Part shown: positions 45,579 to 54,365 of the stretch, one piece after another
How the letters are laid out: each line of letters starts with the position of its first letter
How positions within the stretch are numbered: the stretch's first letter is position 1
Assembly: GCF_004769525.1 (NCBI RefSeq)
Contig: NZ_RQFT01000017.1
Location: 77,491-141,490, forward strand
Direction of reading: 5' to 3'
Source: Leptospira bouyouniensis
GTDB taxonomy: Bacteria > Spirochaetota > Leptospiria > Leptospirales > Leptospiraceae
DNA length: 64,000 nt
Notes under the pieces: generated by a model
What the model saw: the letters and a program-made list of their open reading frames with translations, nothing else
What the model was told of the DNA's origin: nothing
Database searches by the model: none
Made by a program: the position numbers and the translations under genes

Positions 45579-46499
45579 ATGAAACGACTCTATTTTGTTT
45601 TAATACTACTGCTAAGTACGTGCACGGGTTCTAGTAGTTTAATCAATCAAAAACAAGACAACAATCAACTGAACTGCCCTATCGAATATTCGCAAAGTTA
45701 TAGCATTGTCAATGGTAAAGAAGTTGTTACAATCAATTCTGGAGAAGAAACCGTTTTGTTGCAGTTCGATTATATTCATCCGTTTCAAGAAGGACTCGCT
45801 GCAGTTTTGATAGATGGTTATTGGGGATTCATTGACAAAAATGGGAAAATCGTAATACAACCAGAGTTTGAACATGTTCGTGATTTTGTTGAAGGGTTGG
45901 CATCGTTTTCTGTTGGAGCAGTAATTGAGTTAGAAGATGAGGGTAAATTTGGTTTTATCGATCAAACTGGAAAGATTGTTGTCGAACCAAAATTTGATCA
46001 GGTAACCGATTTTAAGGAGGGTTTGGCTTCGATTAAACTGGACGAAAAGTACGGCCTTATAGACAAAACAGGAAAGTTAGTCATTGAACCTAAGTTCGAA
46101 TATTTCATTCTATTTAGCGAAGGTCTTGCACCAGTGAAAGAGGGTTTTCATGGTAAGACTGGTTACATCGATAAAACTGGAAAGTATATCATCCAACCTT
46201 ATCTTAATGTCGGTTATTATTTTTATGAAGGTCTCGCTGTTGCTTCCATCAATGGCAAACTTGTTTGGATTGACAAATTTGGCAATCCGGCAATCAATTC
46301 AAATTTCTATTCTATCGGAAGCTTTCAGGAAGGTCTAGCCGCCATTCAAATTGAGAAAGGTGGTAAATATGGTTTTATTGATAAAACAGGTAAGATCATC
46401 ATCAAACCGCAGTTCGATTCTGTGAAAGAATTCGAAAATGGATTTGCTCGCGTAATTTTGGGCAAATGGGGTGTGATCAAAAAACCAAATTGTATATAA
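45579..46499 (+). CDS. WG-repeat lipoprotein
   Basis: 306 residues from the ATG at 45579, chosen because a lipoprotein signal starts there (LLLSTC, Cys 15); the frame from 45483 adds 32 residues before it. The rest is six WG (KWG) repeats of about 35 residues, each of the form GFIDKTGKIVIxPxFxxVxxFxEGLAxV. The clearest are GYWGFIDKNGKIVIQP and KYGFIDKTGKIIIKP. The fifth is the most diverged (KLVWIDKFGNPAINS). WG repeats form beta-structured surface proteins of unknown ligand. Monocistronic. Confidence 0.9.
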   Translation: MKRLYFVLILLLSTCTGSSSLINQKQDNNQLNCPIEYSQSYSIVNGKEVVTINSGEETVLLQFDYIHPFQEGLAAVLIDGYWGFIDKNGKIVIQPEFEHVRDFVEGLASFSVGAVIELEDEGKFGFIDQTGKIVVEPKFDQVTDFKEGLASIKLDEKYGLIDKTGKLVIEPKFEYFILFSEGLAPVKEGFHGKTGYIDKTGKYIIQPYLNVGYYFYEGLAVASINGKLVWIDKFGNPAINSNFYSIGSFQEGLAAIQIEKGGKYGFIDKTGKIIIKPQFDSVKEFENGFARVILGKWGVIKKPNCI

Positions 46500-46682
46500 G
46501 GATCGAAAAAAAGGACACCAGCGATTTTTTACCTTTCTAAAATTGTGAAACCTTGTTTGTTGAGAATGGCTGTGATATTTAGAACCAAGATTCTGATTCC
46601 TAATTCATTCTTGAACACTGAGATTTTTTTTAAATATATATTTTAATTCAAAGTACTAGTTTTTATTCCACCGACAAACCTC

Positions 46683-46751
46683 GCGCCCCGGATAGAAGCG
46701 GAAATCCTTTGCGCATGCAAAGATTGGAGCGAATAGCCGGAAATGTGCGCC
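46683..46751 (+). repeat. Dispersed GCGCC structured repeat, copy 4
   Basis: 69-bp copy that begins GCGCCCCGGATAGAAGCGG and ends CCGGAAATGTGCGCC. The inner hairpin is TTTGC-GCAT-GCAAA. It lies between the WG-repeat and GIY-YIG genes. Confidence 0.85.
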
Positions 46752-46762
46752 GAAGAACTATA

Positions 46763-47074
46763 TTACATTTTGATTGTTATTCCGTTTCCTTTGATTCTCC
46801 ATACTTTCTTTGCCTGGAGTTTGAGATGATGGAAATCCTGCCTCATTAACGATTCCTTTTTCTTCCGAGACCAACCTTGCACTTGCTTTTCACGATAAAA
46901 CGCATGGTCAATCCGAGTATATGCTTCAAAGTAAATTAATTTTACAGGCAAGCGTTTCTTTGTATAATTAGAACCTTCACCCCTTTGGTGTTGATCAATC
47001 CTTCTGCTTAAATACTTCGTACTACCAGTGTAATACGATCCATCCGAACAAACTAAAATATACATGTATCCCAT
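46763..47074 (-). CDS. Single-domain GIY-YIG nuclease
   Basis: 103 residues. GYMYILVCSDGSYYTGSTKYLSRRIDQHQRG (about 2-32) contains the GIY/YIG-type pair (MYI...YTG), the catalytic Arg and the His of the UvrC-like N-terminal domain. TKKRLPVKLIYFEAY (about 38-52) has the catalytic Glu, and KQVQGWSRKKKESLM closes it. It belongs to the YhbQ/URI-like group, whose role in cells is poorly known. It is flanked on both sides by copies of the dispersed palindromic repeats. Confidence 0.9.
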   Translation of the reverse strand: MGYMYILVCSDGSYYTGSTKYLSRRIDQHQRGEGSNYTKKRLPVKLIYFEAYTRIDHAFYREKQVQGWSRKKKESLMRQDFHHLKLQAKKVWRIKGNGITIKM

Positions 47075-47147
47075 AAAAATGATACCTTCATTTCTGGCTG
47101 GTAGTCTCTTTGGTTTCCGTTGTTTCGTCGTTTCGATCGTTTCGATC

Positions 47148-47236
47148 GTTTCGATACGCTTCGCTACTCAACGACCGAAACTACAACACTCAACGATTAA
47201 GGCGGAGCCTTGAGTAGGCCGAAGGCCGTATCGAAA
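47148..47236. repeat. Palindromic GTTTCGATACG element, copy A
   Basis: It starts GTTTCGATACGCTTCGCTAC, continues TCAACGACC, and ends TTGAGTAGGCC ... CGTATCGAAA. The two ends are near-perfect inverted repeats (TTTCGATACG/CGTATCGAAA and CTACTCAA/TTGAGTAG), each with a small extra hairpin. Two or three tandem CGTTTCGAT units precede it. Confidence 0.75.
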
Positions 47237-47315
47237 GGCGAACTCTTCTTCACCAAATAAGCTAAAAAGAAATCATTTTGGTTCTAAAAAGTTATACCTT
47301 CTTACCAACCTACCC

Positions 47316-47368
47316 GCGCCCCGGATCGACCGAGCGCCCTCGCCGAGGGAGAGCCGGAACTGTGCGCC
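47316..47368 (+). repeat. Dispersed GCGCC structured repeat, short variant
   Basis: It has the same termini as the other copies (GCGCCCCGGAT ... AGCCGGAACTGTGCGCC), but the middle is replaced by a compact GC-rich hairpin, CCCTCGCCGAGGG. Conserved ends with a variable stem suggest the structure, not the inner sequence, is what is kept. Confidence 0.7.
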
Positions 47369-47436
47369 CAAAATAAAAAAGGGAACCAGTAATGGCTCCC
47401 TTCACGTTTCTAAATGGAATGTTTTTAATACCCGTC

Positions 47437-47555
47437 GTTTCGATACGCTTCGCTACTCAACGACCCGACCCGACTGCATTGGACAACGACCAACGACCTT
47501 ATTAATAACTCTCGCTAAATGCCGAGCATTGAGTAGGCCAAAGGCCGTATCGAAA
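47437..47555. repeat. Palindromic GTTTCGATACG element, copy B
   Basis: It begins GTTTCGATACGCTTCGCTAC followed by TCAACGACC, and ends TTGAGTAGGCC then CGTATCGAAA. The ends are nearly identical to copy A; the inner part is different and longer. Confidence 0.75.
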
Positions 47556-47568
47556 TGCGAAATGCTCC

Positions 47569-48591
47569 CTACCTGATCCCCGGCTTAATGTATTTCAACT
47601 CATCCAAGTAACGTCCAGTTCCGAGCACCACGCAGGTGAGTGGGTTTTCGGCACGGAATACTGGAACGCCTGTTTCTTTGGTGAGGTAGTGTTCGAGGCC
47701 ACGGAGGAGACAACCACCACCTGTAAGAACGATCCCTCGTTCTACGATGTCGGCGGCAAGTTCAGGAGGAGTGCGTTCGAGAACCGATTTGATTCCATCA
47801 AGGATTTCGTCTGTTGGTTCTTTCAGGGCTTTGCGGATTTCGTTGGAATCCAGTTCGAGGGTACGTGGAAGACCTGAGATGGCGTCACGGCCTTTCACTT
47901 CCATCGTGTCCACACGTTTGTCAGCAAATGCATTTCCAATTGTGAGTTTGATGTCCTCAGCAGTTCTTTCTCCAACCACTAGGTTGTATTGGTTACGGAG
48001 GTATTTGACAATGGCTTCATCAAATTCGTCACCACCTGTACGGATGGACTCGGCGATCACCATACCACCAAGAGAGATCACAGCAATTTCAGTGGTCCCC
48101 CCACCGATATCGACGATCATGTTCCCGGCTGGTTCATGGATGGGGATGTTTGCACCGATGGCTGCGGCAAGTGCTTCTTCAATGAGAAAAATTTCTCGGG
48201 CTCCAGCTTGTTCAGCGGACTCACGAACGGCACGTCTTTCTACTTCTGTGATCCCAGAAGGAACTCCAATAACGATGCGCGGTTTTACAAATGTAGTGCG
48301 GTTGTGGACTTTTGCGATGAAGTAACGGATCATCTTTTCCACAGTTTCGAAGTCGGCGATCACCCCGTCTTTCATTGGGCGGATAGCAACGATGTCACCA
48401 GGAGTCCTTCCGAGCATTCGTTTAGCTTCTTGTCCCACGGCTAGGACTCGACCAGTGGAGGCTTGGACTGCCACAACCGAAGGTTCTGATAGGACGATCC
48501 CTTGTCCTTTCACATGCACGAGGGTGTTTGCGGTTCCCAAATCGATTCCCATATCGTTCGAGAAAAGTCCATAAAGATTATCAAATATCAT
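47569..48591 (-). CDS. mreB: Rod shape-determining protein MreB
   Basis: 340 residues, full length. Actin-fold motifs are visible: phosphate-1 [28 protein letters not shown] (about 14-41), [24 protein letters not shown], phosphate-2 [17 protein letters not shown] (about 161-177) and the adenosine loop [15 protein letters not shown] (about 285-299). It polymerises at the inner membrane and directs cell-wall synthesis, here helping make the helical cell body. AGGAA six bases before the ATG sets the start. mreC/mreD are not adjacent on this side. Ppx/GppA is divergent. A 47-codon remnant of a paralogue lies at 44834-44977. Confidence 0.97.
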   Translation of the reverse strand: MIFDNLYGLFSNDMGIDLGTANTLVHVKGQGIVLSEPSVVAVQASTGRVLAVGQEAKRMLGRTPGDIVAIRPMKDGVIADFETVEKMIRYFIAKVHNRTTFVKPRIVIGVPSGITEVERRAVRESAEQAGAREIFLIEEALAAAIGANIPIHEPAGNMIVDIGGGTTEIAVISLGGMVIAESIRTGGDEFDEAIVKYLRNQYNLVVGERTAEDIKLTIGNAFADKRVDTMEVKGRDAISGLPRTLELDSNEIRKALKEPTDEILDGIKSVLERTPPELAADIVERGIVLTGGGCLLRGLEHYLTKETGVPVFRAENPLTCVVLGTGRYLDELKYIKPGIR

Positions 48592-48735
48592 ATCAGTTCC
48601 TGGTGAAAGAAGTACGAAAGGGGGAATTTACGGTGGGTTTACACCAAAACTTTACAATTCTACCCGTTCCCCATAATTTTCGGCTGGTTTTTGCTTTCAA
48701 CCGTAAAAATTTTCGATAGGCTAGTTAGATACAAA

Positions 48736-50337
48736 ATGCTTCCTTTCTCACAAATCTTACGTAAACCAAACCAGGCATTTCGCACGGAAAAGATCCTTGC
48801 TGCCATTGATTTGGGCACCAATTCCTTCCACATTGTCGTCGTAAAACTAAGACCGGACGGTACACTTGAATACTTAACGAAAGAAAAGGAATCTGTTCGT
48901 TTAGGGAGCGGTAGCAGTGATTATGCGGTCATCACTGATGATGCCATGGACAGAGGCCTCGCTTGTTTGAAGCGGTTTAAAACACTCGCTGACAGTTACA
49001 AAGCCGAAATCCGAGCTGTTGCCACAAGTGCCCTAAGAGAAGCAGAAAATCGCCAGGTCTTTCTTGATCGTGCAGAGAAGGAAACTGGTATCCAAATCCA
49101 AGTCATTTCTGGAAACGAAGAAGCTCGGCTTATTTACTTGGGAATTTTACAAGGGTTACCTGTTTTTGATAAACGAATCCTTCTAATTGATATCGGTGGC
49201 GGGAGTACAGAACTACTTATTGGCGAAAAAGGAGATATTCTTTTTTCCACCAGTATGAAGTTAGGTGCCATAAGATTAACTGAAAAATACTTAAAAAAAG
49301 ATCCAATCTCTGCTACCGACTTGCAAAAATGTAGGATCCACATTGAATCCGTATTATCTGCATTTTTACCTCAGATTGAGACATTAAAACCTTTTATGGT
49401 GGTCGGAAGTTCAGGGACAATTACCTCGGTGACTTCTATGGTCCTTGAAAAAAAAGGAGAAAAACGGGAACGTTTGAATGGAACAGAGATTCCTATCGAT
49501 TCCTTTAAAGAAATACGCAAACAAGTGTTAGATGCTGAAAGTATCAAAAAACGATTAAAAATCCCAGGTTTAGATGCCAAACGAGGGGATATTATCGTTG
49601 GTGGTATTTTAGTTTTGGATGAAGTTTTGCAAAGGATCAAAGCACCTTCCTTTACTGTAAGTGATTTTGCACTTCGAGAAGGGATTGTATACGATACCAT
49701 CGAATCTTGGTATAGGCATACAGACACATCATTGCCAAGACTCGATAACATTCGGGACAAGGCGATTAAAACAGTTGCGAATCTTTATCCGCAAGGGAAA
49801 AAACATGCAGAAACAGTTACGAAACTCACCTTGCAATTGTTTGATGATCTAACTAATTTACATGGACTTGGGAATTTAGAAAGAGATTATTTGGAAACCG
49901 CTTGTAATCTCCACCAAGTGGGTCTTTGTATTTCTCACCACAATTATCACAAACATAGTTATTATATCATTCGTAACTCAGAAGCGATGGTTGGTTTCTC
50001 CAATGCTGAAATTGAAATTATTGCACTTCTTGCTCGTTATCATAGAAAGGGTGGACCTAAAGGAAAACATGAGGAGTTTAAGGCACTCAGACCAGAAGAC
50101 CAACTCCTTGTCAGGAAATTAGCTTCATTTCTTCGGATTGGTGATGGTTTGGATCGTTCTGAAAAATCCATCATGGAGCGATTGGATGCAGTGATGGAAA
50201 AAGGTAAGGTAAACTGCCGGTTGTATTATAAAAAGAGTGAAGATCCTAATTTGGAAATTTGGTCTGTGTCTGAAAAAAAGGATTTGTTTGAAGATACATT
50301 TGGTACGAATTTAGAATTTCACTTACATCCAATATGA
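48736..50337 (+). CDS. Ppx/GppA phosphatase with C-terminal HD-like domain
   Basis: 533 residues from the ATG at 48736; the frame extends to a TTG at 48691. The N-terminal actin-like half has AAIDLGTNSFHIVVVKL, VRLGSG, RAVATSALREAENRQVF, ISGNEEARLIYLGI and LLIDIGGGSTELLIG, the Ppx/GppA signatures for polyphosphate or (p)ppGpp hydrolysis. The C-terminal half has HD-type His clusters (HQVGLCISHHNYHKHSYYII, LLARYHRKGG). It overlaps the following SpoIIE phosphatase gene by ATGA, suggesting coupling between stringent or polyphosphate metabolism and a phosphatase signal. Whether it is Ppx or GppA cannot be told. Confidence 0.92.
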   Translation: MLPFSQILRKPNQAFRTEKILAAIDLGTNSFHIVVVKLRPDGTLEYLTKEKESVRLGSGSSDYAVITDDAMDRGLACLKRFKTLADSYKAEIRAVATSALREAENRQVFLDRAEKETGIQIQVISGNEEARLIYLGILQGLPVFDKRILLIDIGGGSTELLIGEKGDILFSTSMKLGAIRLTEKYLKKDPISATDLQKCRIHIESVLSAFLPQIETLKPFMVVGSSGTITSVTSMVLEKKGEKRERLNGTEIPIDSFKEIRKQVLDAESIKKRLKIPGLDAKRGDIIVGGILVLDEVLQRIKAPSFTVSDFALREGIVYDTIESWYRHTDTSLPRLDNIRDKAIKTVANLYPQGKKHAETVTKLTLQLFDDLTNLHGLGNLERDYLETACNLHQVGLCISHHNYHKHSYYIIRNSEAMVGFSNAEIEIIALLARYHRKGGPKGKHEEFKALRPEDQLLVRKLASFLRIGDGLDRSEKSIMERLDAVMEKGKVNCRLYYKKSEDPNLEIWSVSEKKDLFEDTFGTNLEFHLHPI

Positions 50338-52892
50338 TAAAATTTCTTTATTCTTTTTGTTTTTTAATCTCTCTAACTGAGACTATTTTTGCATTACCAA
50401 TTGATTTAACTAAGAATTGGAATGTTACCAAAGGTTTTGAAATTTCACAGAACCCTGATTTCAAAAATTGGAAAACATTGGAATCTTTACCACTCGCTAC
50501 TATACTAACTGAATTTGACTGGGAGTCTGGCAAACTTCGAAAAGTAACAATGGCAAAATCATTTTTGTTGTCACCAGCTGACTTCCAAAAGGTGGAAGAT
50601 GATGCCTACAGCCTTCATATACCATATATCTCAAATTATTATGAAATTTATATCAATGGTAATCTTGTTACTTCCAATGGAAAAATCAAAGAGGATACCA
50701 TTGAAAAAAGTGGGTATCGCCGCCATATTTTAGTTAGGATCAAAAGAAATCTTTTGAATCTAGGACAGAATCAAATTCGCATTCTCCTAGCTGCAGAAGA
50801 TGGAGAAGAATTAAACGTTTATAAAATATTCAATGATTATTCGGCCAATCTAAACGTTGCTTCAGAACATTTGGAAATCGAAAATGAATACGAAACCTAC
50901 ATGTTATTGTTTTTATATTTTTTTGTAGGGATCTATCATGGTTTGTTTTATTGGAAACGGAAACAGGAAAAGTATAATTTATACTATGCGTTATTTTCTA
51001 TATTTTTAGCAGTTTATATGATCTTTCGCTCTCAAGGTGTTTATTCGTTAGGATTGGATCCCTTAACTCAAACAAAAATCGAATATTTCGTGGTATTTTT
51101 AACGCCAGTTTGGTTGTTGTTGTTCACTGACGTTTTTGTTCGTGGTAAGATCAATATTTTATCTAAAGTATATTTAACTTTCATTTTGTTTTTGGCTATC
51201 TCTCAAATTTTTGTCAATCGTGCCACTTCTGTTTTAATCTTAAGGATTTGGCAGATTTCGGTATTGGTTTTTGGGGTAATGATACTTTATCTAATAATTT
51301 CAGCAGTTAGAGCAAAAAATAAAGATGCCAAACGATTGTTAATTGGAGTATTGTTTTTGTTAGGGACAGGTACTTGGGATATTTTAGGTGCCTCAGGTAT
51401 GTTACCAATACAAAATTTAAACTTATTAAGGTTTGGCTTTTTATTTTTTGTATTAGGGATTGCGGTTGTTCTTGCAAATCGTTTTTTACGTGTCCATAGG
51501 CAAGTGGAAGAACTCAATTTGAGTCTTGAAAGAAAAGTAGAAGAAAGAACAAACGAATTACAGAATACCTTGACCAAAGTCCAAGAATTAAAAGTACAAC
51601 AAGATGGTGATTATTTTTTAACTTCGCTCCTTCTCGATCCCTTGAGCCAAACAAAAGTAGAATCTACTCAAGTTTTACTCCAATCTTACGTGAAACAAAA
51701 AAAAGAATTTGAGTTTCGTGGGAAAAAAAGAGAAATCGGTGGAGATATCATCATTAGTGATTCAATCACTCTTAATGGAAAAACATATTTAGTATTTGTA
51801 AATGGTGATGCGATGGGTAAGTCCATCCAAGGAGCAGGTGGAGCACTTGTACTTGGTGTCGTGTTTTTATCATTTATCAAACGTACACAGATGATTTTGG
51901 AGAACCAAACAAAATCTCCTGAACGTTGGATCAAAGAATGTTTTTATGAACTACAAACAATATTTGAATCATTTGATGGTTCGATGTTAGTCTCAGTTGT
52001 AATTGGGCTCGTAGAGGAAGATACAGGAGTATTGTATTATCTAAATGCTGAACATCCTTGGACAGTGTTGTATCGTGACGATGTGGCTTCTTTCATTGAA
52101 GATGAATTAGAACTACGTAAAATTGGTACAAAGGGGATGGATGGTGATGTCCGTGTTCGAATTTTTCCTTTAGAAAAAGGTGATATTTTATTCATCGGTT
52201 CCGATGGAAGAGATGATTTAGTTTTAGAAGAAAGTGGAGATGGGAATCGCCTAATCAATGAAGATGAAACTAAGTTTTTAGAAGTTGTTGAAAAGTCAAA
52301 AGGTGATTTGAAGCTTCTCGTAGAAAATTTAATGGATGTTGGATCTTTTTCAGATGATCTAACTTTATTACGGTTAGAATGGCTTGGATCTTTCAGACAC
52401 GTTTCAAAAGACACATTAACAAATTTAACATCTGATGATTATTTATATGCAAAAGTAAAATCATTACTGGAACTTGGGAATGGCGAGGAAGCATACCAAA
52501 CCATTGAGTCTTTACTTTCAAGTGAATCCTTAAATGATGATGTGAGGATCAATCTGATCCGAGAAAAATCACGAATTTCATTACTGCTCAAAAAATATGA
52601 TGTAGCGGTAGAAGCTTTGGAATCAATATTTCCTTTTTTTGTTACGGACAATGAAATTTTATTACAACTTAGTTACGCTTATCGAAAGTCAAAAAACTTA
52701 AGAAAAGCAATTGAGATTGGAGAAAGATTACGTGCGAGAGACCCAAAACACATACGAAACCTAATCAATCTAGTCGAATGTTATCGGTTAGTTGGTAATT
52801 TGGAAAGGGCAAAAAAGATTTTAAGTCGATTGGGAATGATTGCCCCTGAAAATCAGCACTATTTAAAGTTAAAAGAGAGTATTTTAATATAA
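50334..52892 (+). CDS. 7TM sensor SpoIIE-type phosphatase with C-terminal TPR
   Basis: 852 residues. A signal peptide (about 1-20) precedes an extracytoplasmic beta-sandwich sensor (about 25-185, like 7TMR-DISM extracellular domains: IPYISNYYEIYINGNLV ... GYRRHILVRI). Seven helices follow (about 195-385), then a coiled coil (about 390-430). A PP2C/SpoIIE phosphatase domain (about 430-680) has GDIIISDSI, VNGDAMGKSIQGAGGALV and the metal-binding IGSDGRDDLV ... SFSDDLTLL. TPR-like helices end the protein (about 690-852). It probably dephosphorylates an anti-sigma-factor antagonist. It overlaps the Ppx/GppA gene by four bases. Confidence 0.9.
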   Translation: MIKFLYSFCFLISLTETIFALPIDLTKNWNVTKGFEISQNPDFKNWKTLESLPLATILTEFDWESGKLRKVTMAKSFLLSPADFQKVEDDAYSLHIPYISNYYEIYINGNLVTSNGKIKEDTIEKSGYRRHILVRIKRNLLNLGQNQIRILLAAEDGEELNVYKIFNDYSANLNVASEHLEIENEYETYMLLFLYFFVGIYHGLFYWKRKQEKYNLYYALFSIFLAVYMIFRSQGVYSLGLDPLTQTKIEYFVVFLTPVWLLLFTDVFVRGKINILSKVYLTFILFLAISQIFVNRATSVLILRIWQISVLVFGVMILYLIISAVRAKNKDAKRLLIGVLFLLGTGTWDILGASGMLPIQNLNLLRFGFLFFVLGIAVVLANRFLRVHRQVEELNLSLERKVEERTNELQNTLTKVQELKVQQDGDYFLTSLLLDPLSQTKVESTQVLLQSYVKQKKEFEFRGKKREIGGDIIISDSITLNGKTYLVFVNGDAMGKSIQGAGGALVLGVVFLSFIKRTQMILENQTKSPERWIKECFYELQTIFESFDGSMLVSVVIGLVEEDTGVLYYLNAEHPWTVLYRDDVASFIEDELELRKIGTKGMDGDVRVRIFPLEKGDILFIGSDGRDDLVLEESGDGNRLINEDETKFLEVVEKSKGDLKLLVENLMDVGSFSDDLTLLRLEWLGSFRHVSKDTLTNLTSDDYLYAKVKSLLELGNGEEAYQTIESLLSSESLNDDVRINLIREKSRISLLLKKYDVAVEALESIFPFFVTDNEILLQLSYAYRKSKNLRKAIEIGERLRARDPKHIRNLINLVECYRLVGNLERAKKILSRLGMIAPENQHYLKLKESILI

Positions 52893-53015
52893 TTTTAGCC
52901 TTCATTGATAAGGATTGGTATAAATTGAATTGAAGTAGAAAAAATTTTTAACACTTGTTGTATGTATTGACCGTTTGTTGGTTTGGATTTAATAAATTGC
53001 AAAAAAGGAAGTTTC

Positions 53016-54227
53016 ATGGATTTTAAATTTACCCCTTATCATGTTTTTGTTGTAGGACTTCTTGCATTTCTACAATTTACCGTTGTATTGGACTTCATGA
53101 TTTTATCACCGTTAGGTGTTCTTGTAATGAGCGAACTGCAAATCCCGACGGAAAAATTTGGATATGTAGTATCTGCCTATGCTTTTAGCGCTGGGATATC
53201 CGGGTTACTAGCGGCAGGATTTGCCGATCGGTTTGATCGCAAACGTTTACTTCTTTTCTTTTATATAGGTTTTGTCATCGCTACCTTTTTATGTGGCATT
53301 GCCGTTCATTATGAATTTTTACTGTTTGTGCGAATATTGACTGGTATGTTTGCGGGAGTTTTGTCTTCGATTTCGTTTGCCATTGTGGCAGACCTTTTCC
53401 CTTTACAAGTTCGAGGAAGAGTGATGGGTTTTATCATGACTGCATTTGCTGCAAGCCAAGTGTTTGGTCTTCCGATTGGAATTTATATTTCGAATCTTTG
53501 GGGTTGGCAATCTCCATTTCTGATGATTGCTGGTGTGAGTGCTGTCGTTGGGGTTTTTATTTTACTGTTTTTAAAACCTGTGACTTCCCATTTAGATCAA
53601 AAAACCGACACACATGCTTTCCACCATTTAGTGACCACTTTGACTATGCCAAGATACCTTCCTGCCTTCATTGCAACTACACTGATGGCAACAGGTGGTT
53701 TTATGCTCATGCCATTTGGATCTGCATTTTCAGTTCATAATTTGGGAATGAAATTAGAAGATTTACCTTTTATCTATATGGTGACAGGGATTGTTTCTAT
53801 GTTAGGTGGTCCTATCATGGGCAGATTGAGTGATTCAATTGGAAAATACAATATGTTTTTGATTGCTTCCACAATTGCGGCTGTGATAATTTTATACTTT
53901 ACTCGTCTGAAAGTGACCCCCCTTCCGATAGTTCTTGTCTTCAATTCGCTGTTATTTGTTTTCATTGCGGCTCGTATGATTTCTGCTAATGCCATCAATT
54001 CTGCTGTTCCTGAACTTCATGATCGTGGTGCCTTTATGGCGATCAGTTCGTCCATCCAACAAATCTCAGGTGGGATTGCAGCTTCTGTTGCTGGTCTCAT
54101 TGTGATCCAAACTCCAAGTGGGTATTTGGAACGTTATGAAGTATTAGGTTATGTGGTTGCGACAGCGATTGTTTGTACGATTTTACTTATGTATAAAGTG
54201 AATGAGATGGTATCTGGGAAAAAATAA
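53016..54227 (+). CDS. Major facilitator superfamily transporter (DHA1-like)
   Basis: 403 residues from the ATG at 53016, preceded by AGGAAG; the frame from 52983 has no such site. Twelve membrane helices are visible. Motif A is in the first loop, GLLAAGFADRFDRKRLLLFF (about 65-85), with the G-x3-D-R-x-x-R/K-R/K pattern. LDFMILSPLGVLVM in the first helix and GMFAGVLSSISFAIVADLFP in the fourth match the sugar or drug efflux branch. The substrate is unknown. Monocistronic, with a strong hairpin 77 bp after the stop. Confidence 0.92.
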   Translation: MDFKFTPYHVFVVGLLAFLQFTVVLDFMILSPLGVLVMSELQIPTEKFGYVVSAYAFSAGISGLLAAGFADRFDRKRLLLFFYIGFVIATFLCGIAVHYEFLLFVRILTGMFAGVLSSISFAIVADLFPLQVRGRVMGFIMTAFAASQVFGLPIGIYISNLWGWQSPFLMIAGVSAVVGVFILLFLKPVTSHLDQKTDTHAFHHLVTTLTMPRYLPAFIATTLMATGGFMLMPFGSAFSVHNLGMKLEDLPFIYMVTGIVSMLGGPIMGRLSDSIGKYNMFLIASTIAAVIILYFTRLKVTPLPIVLVFNSLLFVFIAARMISANAINSAVPELHDRGAFMAISSSIQQISGGIAASVAGLIVIQTPSGYLERYEVLGYVVATAIVCTILLMYKVNEMVSGKK

Positions 54228-54303
54228 AAAAGCAAATGTAGATTTGATAAAAGATTTAAAGAAAAACAAAACATTTCTTGTATTTTCATATTGGTCATAC
54301 TGT

Positions 54304-54336
54304 GGATAGAGTCTCAAATGATTTGAAACTCTATCC
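54304..54336. terminator. Bidirectional terminator between the MFS and pepA genes
   Basis: GGATAGAGT (54304-54312) and ACTCTATCC (54328-54336) form a 9-bp stem, extended by TCAAAT/ATTTGA beyond one mismatch. It lies between the convergent MFS (ends 54227) and pepA (ends 54366) genes, so it can serve both. Confidence 0.7.
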
Positions 54337-54365
54337 AATCGTTACTAGGATGATTTGTTTATATC

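Larger units (their letters stand above)
47075..47568. other. Repeat-dense intergenic region, 494 bp
   Basis: Between the GIY-YIG nuclease and the 3' end of mreB. It holds, in order, a tandem CGTTTCGAT run (47128-47157), palindromic element A (47148-47236), a short GCGCC-type repeat (47316-47368) and palindromic element B (47437-47555). No reading frame is credible here. Confidence 0.8.

Noticed and set aside
5603..47368. The dispersed repeats as a CRISPR array
   Set aside because: Copies are kilobases apart, not regularly spaced, and no cas genes occur in the window.
47747..48325. 192-codon plus-strand frame opposite mreB
   Set aside because: Ser/Arg-rich antisense shadow of the highly conserved mreB gene.
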